Origin: Corynebacterium amycolatum SK46
GTDB lineage: Bacteria; Actinomycetota; Actinomycetes; Mycobacteriales; Mycobacteriaceae
Direction of reading: 5' to 3'
Length of the DNA stretch: 64,000 nucleotides
Assembly: GCF_000173655.1 (NCBI RefSeq)
Contig: NZ_ABZU01000003.1
Location: 1-64,000, forward strand
Shown here in pieces: positions 61,162 through 64,000 of this stretch. The notes beneath the pieces were generated by a model. It was not told where the DNA came from. It saw nothing but the letters and a program-made list of their open reading frames with translations, and did not search any database. Positions within the stretch are counted from its first letter, which is position 1, and every line of letters starts with the position of its first letter. The position numbers and the translations under genes are program-made.

Positions 61162-62568
61162 TTACAGAACGACGATGCCTTCGGCGACACCGATTGCGCG
61201 GAGGTCACGGTACCAACGCTCAACCGGGTGCTCCTTGGTGAAGCCGTGTCCACCGAGCAGCTGCACACCGTCGGAACCAATCTTCATACCCTTTTCCGCG
61301 GCGAAGGTCTTAGCCAGAGCTGCCTCGCGAGCGAAGCCGCGACCCTGGTCAGCGCGGAAAGCACCGCGGAGGGTGATCATGCGGAGACCATCGAGCTCAA
61401 TCTTGATGTCGGCGACCATGAAGGCCACTGCCTGGCGGTGGGAAATCGGCTCGCCGAATGCCTGACGCTCATTGACGTAAGGAATGACGTAGTCGAGAAC
61501 TGCCTGAGAAGTACCCATTGCAAGAGCTGCCCAGCCAAGGCGGGAACGACGCAGAATGTCGAGGTATGCCTCTTCACGGCCTGCAGCCGAGGTGCTAGCG
61601 CCGCCGAGAATGTTCTCGGCCGGAACCTTGACATCCTTCAGGATGACGCGACCCATTGCGGCACCGCGCAGACCCATGGACGGGTCAGCCTCAACGTGGA
61701 GACCTTCAGTGTCGGACTCAACGATAACCAGAGCCGGCTTACCCTCGAGCTCAACACCGATGATGAACAGCTCAGCTGCGCCGGCGTTCGGAACGAAGGA
61801 CTTAACACCGTTGAGGACCAGCGAATCGCCCTCGCGCTTTGCGGTGGTTTCAGGCTTGCGTGCGTCGAAAAGCGGGCGCGGCTCTGCGAGTACAACAGCG
61901 GCAGCCGGGACGTTCTCACCAGCGAATGCGGGCAGGTAGGTCTTCTGCTGCGAGTCGGAGCCGTGAGCGGTCAGGGTGGCAGCGACACCGGCCGGAGCCA
62001 GCACTGCCAGAGCCAGACCCATGTCACCGTAGGACAGAGCCTCAGCGACCAGCGCGTTGGTGGTGACGTCCTCACCTGTAGCGATGCCCTCGAAAGCCTC
62101 CGGGACGTTGATCATGGTGACGCCCAGCTCAGAAGCCTCAGAGACGAGGTTCTCCGGCGGAGTTGCCTCGTGGTCGGACTTGTAAGCAGCCTCGCGCAGA
62201 CGAGACTCAGCGAACTCCTTAACCGTCTCGACGATCATCTGCTGATCCTCGGTCGGGGTGAGGTCGAAGAGCTTCTTTGCCTTCTCCTCGGCTGCGGCCT
62301 CCTGTGCAGCCTGGGCTTCCTCAGCCGGACGCTCCGGCTTACCGGAACCGGAAATCTTCTTAAACTGACGGTTCGCGGCACCAAGGGTCTTGAAACCGGA
62401 CTTGGTGGACTGGTACACCACACGGTCGATCTTTGGCTGAAGGTCGTACTTCTGGGCGAAGTCCGAACCAGTAATCGACGTGATGAACCGCATTGCCGCT
62501 CCGATAGCGTCGCGACCAGGGTTATTGCGGCCGACAGTCGAATCTTCGCGGTTCTTCTTCTCGCTCAT
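61162..62568 (-). CDS. Acyl-CoA dehydrogenase with N-terminal extension
   Basis: 468 residues from ATG 62568, with GAAAGG upstream; longer frames reach 62637 but lack a binding site. A ~110-residue N-terminal extension includes an Ala/Glu-rich helix (EEAQAAQEAAAEEKAKKL). Then the dehydrogenase domains: LTPTEDQQMIVETVKEFAESRL, FEGIATGEDVTTNALVAEALSYGDMGLAL, LNGVKSFVPNAGAAELFI, and QLLGGHGFTKEHPVERWYRDLRAIGVAEGIVVL. The protein ends five residues after the Glu-Gly that aligns with the catalytic YEGT motif, so the last helix is shorter than usual. Probable partner of the next gene. Confidence 0.88.
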   Translation of the reverse strand: MSEKKNREDSTVGRNNPGRDAIGAAMRFITSITGSDFAQKYDLQPKIDRVVYQSTKSGFKTLGAANRQFKKISGSGKPERPAEEAQAAQEAAAEEKAKKLFDLTPTEDQQMIVETVKEFAESRLREAAYKSDHEATPPENLVSEASELGVTMINVPEAFEGIATGEDVTTNALVAEALSYGDMGLALAVLAPAGVAATLTAHGSDSQQKTYLPAFAGENVPAAAVVLAEPRPLFDARKPETTAKREGDSLVLNGVKSFVPNAGAAELFIIGVELEGKPALVIVESDTEGLHVEADPSMGLRGAAMGRVILKDVKVPAENILGGASTSAAGREEAYLDILRRSRLGWAALAMGTSQAVLDYVIPYVNERQAFGEPISHRQAVAFMVADIKIELDGLRMITLRGAFRADQGRGFAREAALAKTFAAEKGMKIGSDGVQLLGGHGFTKEHPVERWYRDLRAIGVAEGIVVL

Positions 62569-62622
62569 GTGATCATGGCCTTTCGAGTCAGAACTATTAC
62601 TGGCATAACAATAAATCAATCG

Positions 62623-62638
62623 CGTGACCGTTGTCACA
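62623..62638. promoter_or_regulatory. Candidate GlxR (CRP-type) site upstream of the fadE operon
   Basis: CGTGACCGTTGTCACA compared with the consensus TGTGA-N6-TCACA as I recall it: nine of ten half-site bases match. It is 55-70 bp upstream of the dehydrogenase start. GlxR is the cAMP-dependent global regulator of carbon and fatty acid metabolism in Corynebacterium. Confidence 0.55.
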
Positions 62639-62761
62639 GGAATTGAAAAAACATTGCCAAGTAACAGAACACTTTCAGGTTTTCAGCTCATAGGATCCAG
62701 CAATGTGGTGTTTACGGGGTAACAAAGGGGCGCTCTCAACTTCATCCATAAGCCCGACGGC

Positions 62762-62773
62762 GGGAGAACTCCC
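62762..62773. promoter_or_regulatory. Palindrome GGGAGAACTCCC (shared operator candidate)
   Basis: Same 12-bp palindrome as at 32695. It lies 103 bp upstream of the lipoprotein at 62876 and is immediately followed by a second repeat, CCTAG-T-CCTAGG. Confidence 0.6.
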
Positions 62774-62875
62774 CTAGTCCTAGGTATTGAAGGCGAAATA
62801 AAGTCAAAACTGCAACATAACAAGACAGCGGCACTGAAGAGTTTTCAGAAGCCAACCTTTACTGAAAGGACCAAC

Positions 62876-63307
62876 GTGAAATTAAAGAATCTTGCCATCA
62901 TTGCAGTTTTACTTCCCGTCGCTACCGCTCTCACAGCCTGTGGCGAAGAAGGATTCGAAGCGAGCACCAATGATCATTTTTATGAAAAGGCTGCGGAGTT
63001 TCTCAATGCATTTGGCGAACCAGACAACGATAAGGTCATGGAACTCGCGTGCCCGGATTCTCGACTCTATGAGCGTGCGGAATCCGGCGAGCTAGACGGA
63101 GCTAAGGAGCCATTTGAGATTGATCTGTCGGACCCTAAAGTCTCGAAGGTCGGAGTAGAAGAAATGGGCAAGGAAGTCATTGCAATCATTAAACCTGACG
63201 ATGACTACAAGGCGCTTGCTGTCAGCTTTGCGCACCCCTCGCCTGATTCTGAACGCTGGTGCGTAACCGGCATGGATCAGGACGACTATGGTTTTTTCCG
63301 CAACTAA
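62876..63307 (+). CDS. Small lipoprotein, unknown
   Basis: 143 residues, ATG or GTG at 62876 with CTGAAAGG just upstream. Lipobox ALTAC (Cys 22). The mature domain (HFYEKAAEFLNAFGEPDNDKVMELACPDSRLYE, then VIAIIKPDDDYKALAVSFAHP, then WCVTGMDQDDYGFFRN) resembles small alpha+beta DUF4878- or NTF2-like extracytoplasmic domains. Its upstream region carries the shared palindrome, so it may be coregulated with the exported proteins at 24009 and 32794. Confidence 0.68.
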   Translation: MKLKNLAIIAVLLPVATALTACGEEGFEASTNDHFYEKAAEFLNAFGEPDNDKVMELACPDSRLYERAESGELDGAKEPFEIDLSDPKVSKVGVEEMGKEVIAIIKPDDDYKALAVSFAHPSPDSERWCVTGMDQDDYGFFRN

Positions 63308-63421
63308 AAACGTCTTGAGGTGACAGTGTTTAGCCACCTTATTTCGGATTACACTACCTCGAAAAGGATAATGAGCCACCCTGGCGTGGGCCATGGGTGA
63401 CTCACCGAGCATTAGCGCCGC

Positions 63422-64000
63422 TTACGCTTCCGGCTTCACAATCGGGAACAGCACGGTTTCGCGAATGCCAAGGCCGGTCAGGGCCATCAGCAGGCGGTCA
63501 ATGCCCATGCCCACACCGGTTGTCGGCGGCATGCCCTGCTCCATTGCGTGCAGGAAGTCCTCATCCAGAACCATGGCCTCGTCGTCGCCACCGGCGGCCA
63601 AACGCGCCTGATCCTCGAAGCGCTCACGCTGGACAACCGGGTCAACCAGCTCGGAGTAGCCGGTAGCCAGCTCGAAGCCGCGGACGTAAAGATCCCACTT
63701 CTCGGTCACGCCCGGCTTGGAGCGGTGCTGACGAGTCAGCGGAGAGGTCTCAACCGGGAAGTCGCGGACGAAAACAGGACCGTCGAGCTGGTCTTCACAG
63801 AGCAGCTCCCAGATTTCCTCGACCAGCTTGCCGTGGCCCCAGCCGCCCTTTTCCGGAACCTCAAGTCCAATCACATCGGCGATTGCCTTGAGCTCCTCGA
63901 CGGTGGAGTCGATGGTCACTTCCGGCTGACCAGGGAACTTGCGAGCGAGTGCCTCGTTCAGCGACGGGTACATCTCAATCTGCTTCCACTCGCCGCCGAA
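63422..64000 (-). CDS. lysS: Lysyl-tRNA synthetase, class II (3' part)
   Basis: The C-terminal 192 residues; the gene continues beyond the window to the right. Motif 2-side sequences are out of view. The visible part has the LysRS pattern [75 protein letters not shown] (motif 3 with the conserved Gly-x-Gly-x-Asp-Arg) and ends [10 protein letters not shown]. It attaches lysine to tRNA-Lys. In mycobacteria and C. glutamicum it is near clpC; here a ~39-kb block separates them. Confidence 0.93.
   Translation of the reverse strand, partial: FGGEWKQIEMYPSLNEALARKFPGQPEVTIDSTVEELKAIADVIGLEVPEKGGWGHGKLVEEIWELLCEDQLDGPVFVRDFPVETSPLTRQHRSKPGVTEKWDLYVRGFELATGYSELVDPVVQRERFEDQARLAAGGDDEAMVLDEDFLHAMEQGMPPTTGVGMGIDRLLMALTGLGIRETVLFPIVKPEA

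Larger units (their letters stand above)
62569..62875. other. Divergent regulatory region between fadE operon and lipoprotein
   Basis: 307 bp. Holds the fadE promoter with a GlxR-like site, the palindrome at 62762-62773 and the interrupted repeat CCTAG-T-CCTAGG at 62773-62784. No supported gene. Confidence 0.55.

Noticed and set aside
24009-62568. Type VII secretion locus in the accessory block
   Set aside because: No EccC-type FtsK/SpoIIIE ATPase, no WXG100 proteins and no mycosin protease in the block.
61228-62646. 472-residue frame opposite the acyl-CoA dehydrogenase
   Set aside because: Antisense shadow of the dehydrogenase frame. It lacks protein-like composition and any motif.

Overview
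The window is actinobacterial, most likely a Corynebacterium or close relative. The main evidence is gene order. carD (minus), an LpqE-like lipoprotein, radA, a single-span membrane protein, a beta carbonic anhydrase, mutY, clpC and lysS appear in the order known from Mycobacteriales chromosomes. GTG and TTG starts, abundant lipoboxes and a ThrE exporter fit this. All homology calls come from recognised motifs and remembered families; no database search was possible.

Layout. 1-8.0 kb: tRNA-Thr, threonine exporter thrE, a lysine-rich histone-H1-like protein, an HslJ-like lipoprotein, a flavin reductase, a LacI-type regulator, and a zinc ABC transporter operon with a His-rich binding protein and a candidate Zur box. 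8.5-18 kb: the housekeeping block rlmB, cysS, carD, lpqE-like, radA, membrane protein, carbonic anhydrase, mutY, then a secreted lipase. Two expected genes or pairs are missing from their usual places: ispD/ispF between carD and cysS, and disA after radA. 18-21 kb: a small insertion next to clpC, with a decayed second copy of the clpC 3' end at its far side. 21-23.8 kb: clpC.

24-62.6 kb: a long accessory block between clpC and lysS, where lsr2 often lies in mycobacteria. It has two large multi-gene assemblies. The first (24.9-32.6 kb, minus strand) encodes an FHA-like protein, a Ser/Thr kinase, a lidless Hsp70, a GrpE-like protein and membrane proteins; two further exported or membrane genes are divergent from it. 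The second (40.7-59.6 kb, minus strand) is a tightly packed ten-gene operon. It encodes three small membrane proteins, a secreted and anchored vWA protein, a 1270-residue tubulin-like protein, a 901-residue membrane protein with a glycine-rich Rossmann-like N-terminus, a 753-residue beta-rich protein, a GAP1-like protein, a degenerate vWA protein and a TRAFAC-type GTPase. A lipid gene set (acyl-CoA ligase, two acyl-CoA dehydrogenases) brackets the second assembly.

Reading of the whole. The two assemblies look like parts of one membrane-associated signalling or NTP-dependent conflict machine: kinase/FHA phospho-signalling, a chaperone pair, a GTPase with its associated protein, and a tubulin-like polymer candidate tied to the envelope by a vWA sensor. 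An identical 12-bp palindrome (GGGAGAACTCCC) in three intergenic regions of the block suggests a shared regulator. The function is inference; the domain content and operon structure are read directly.
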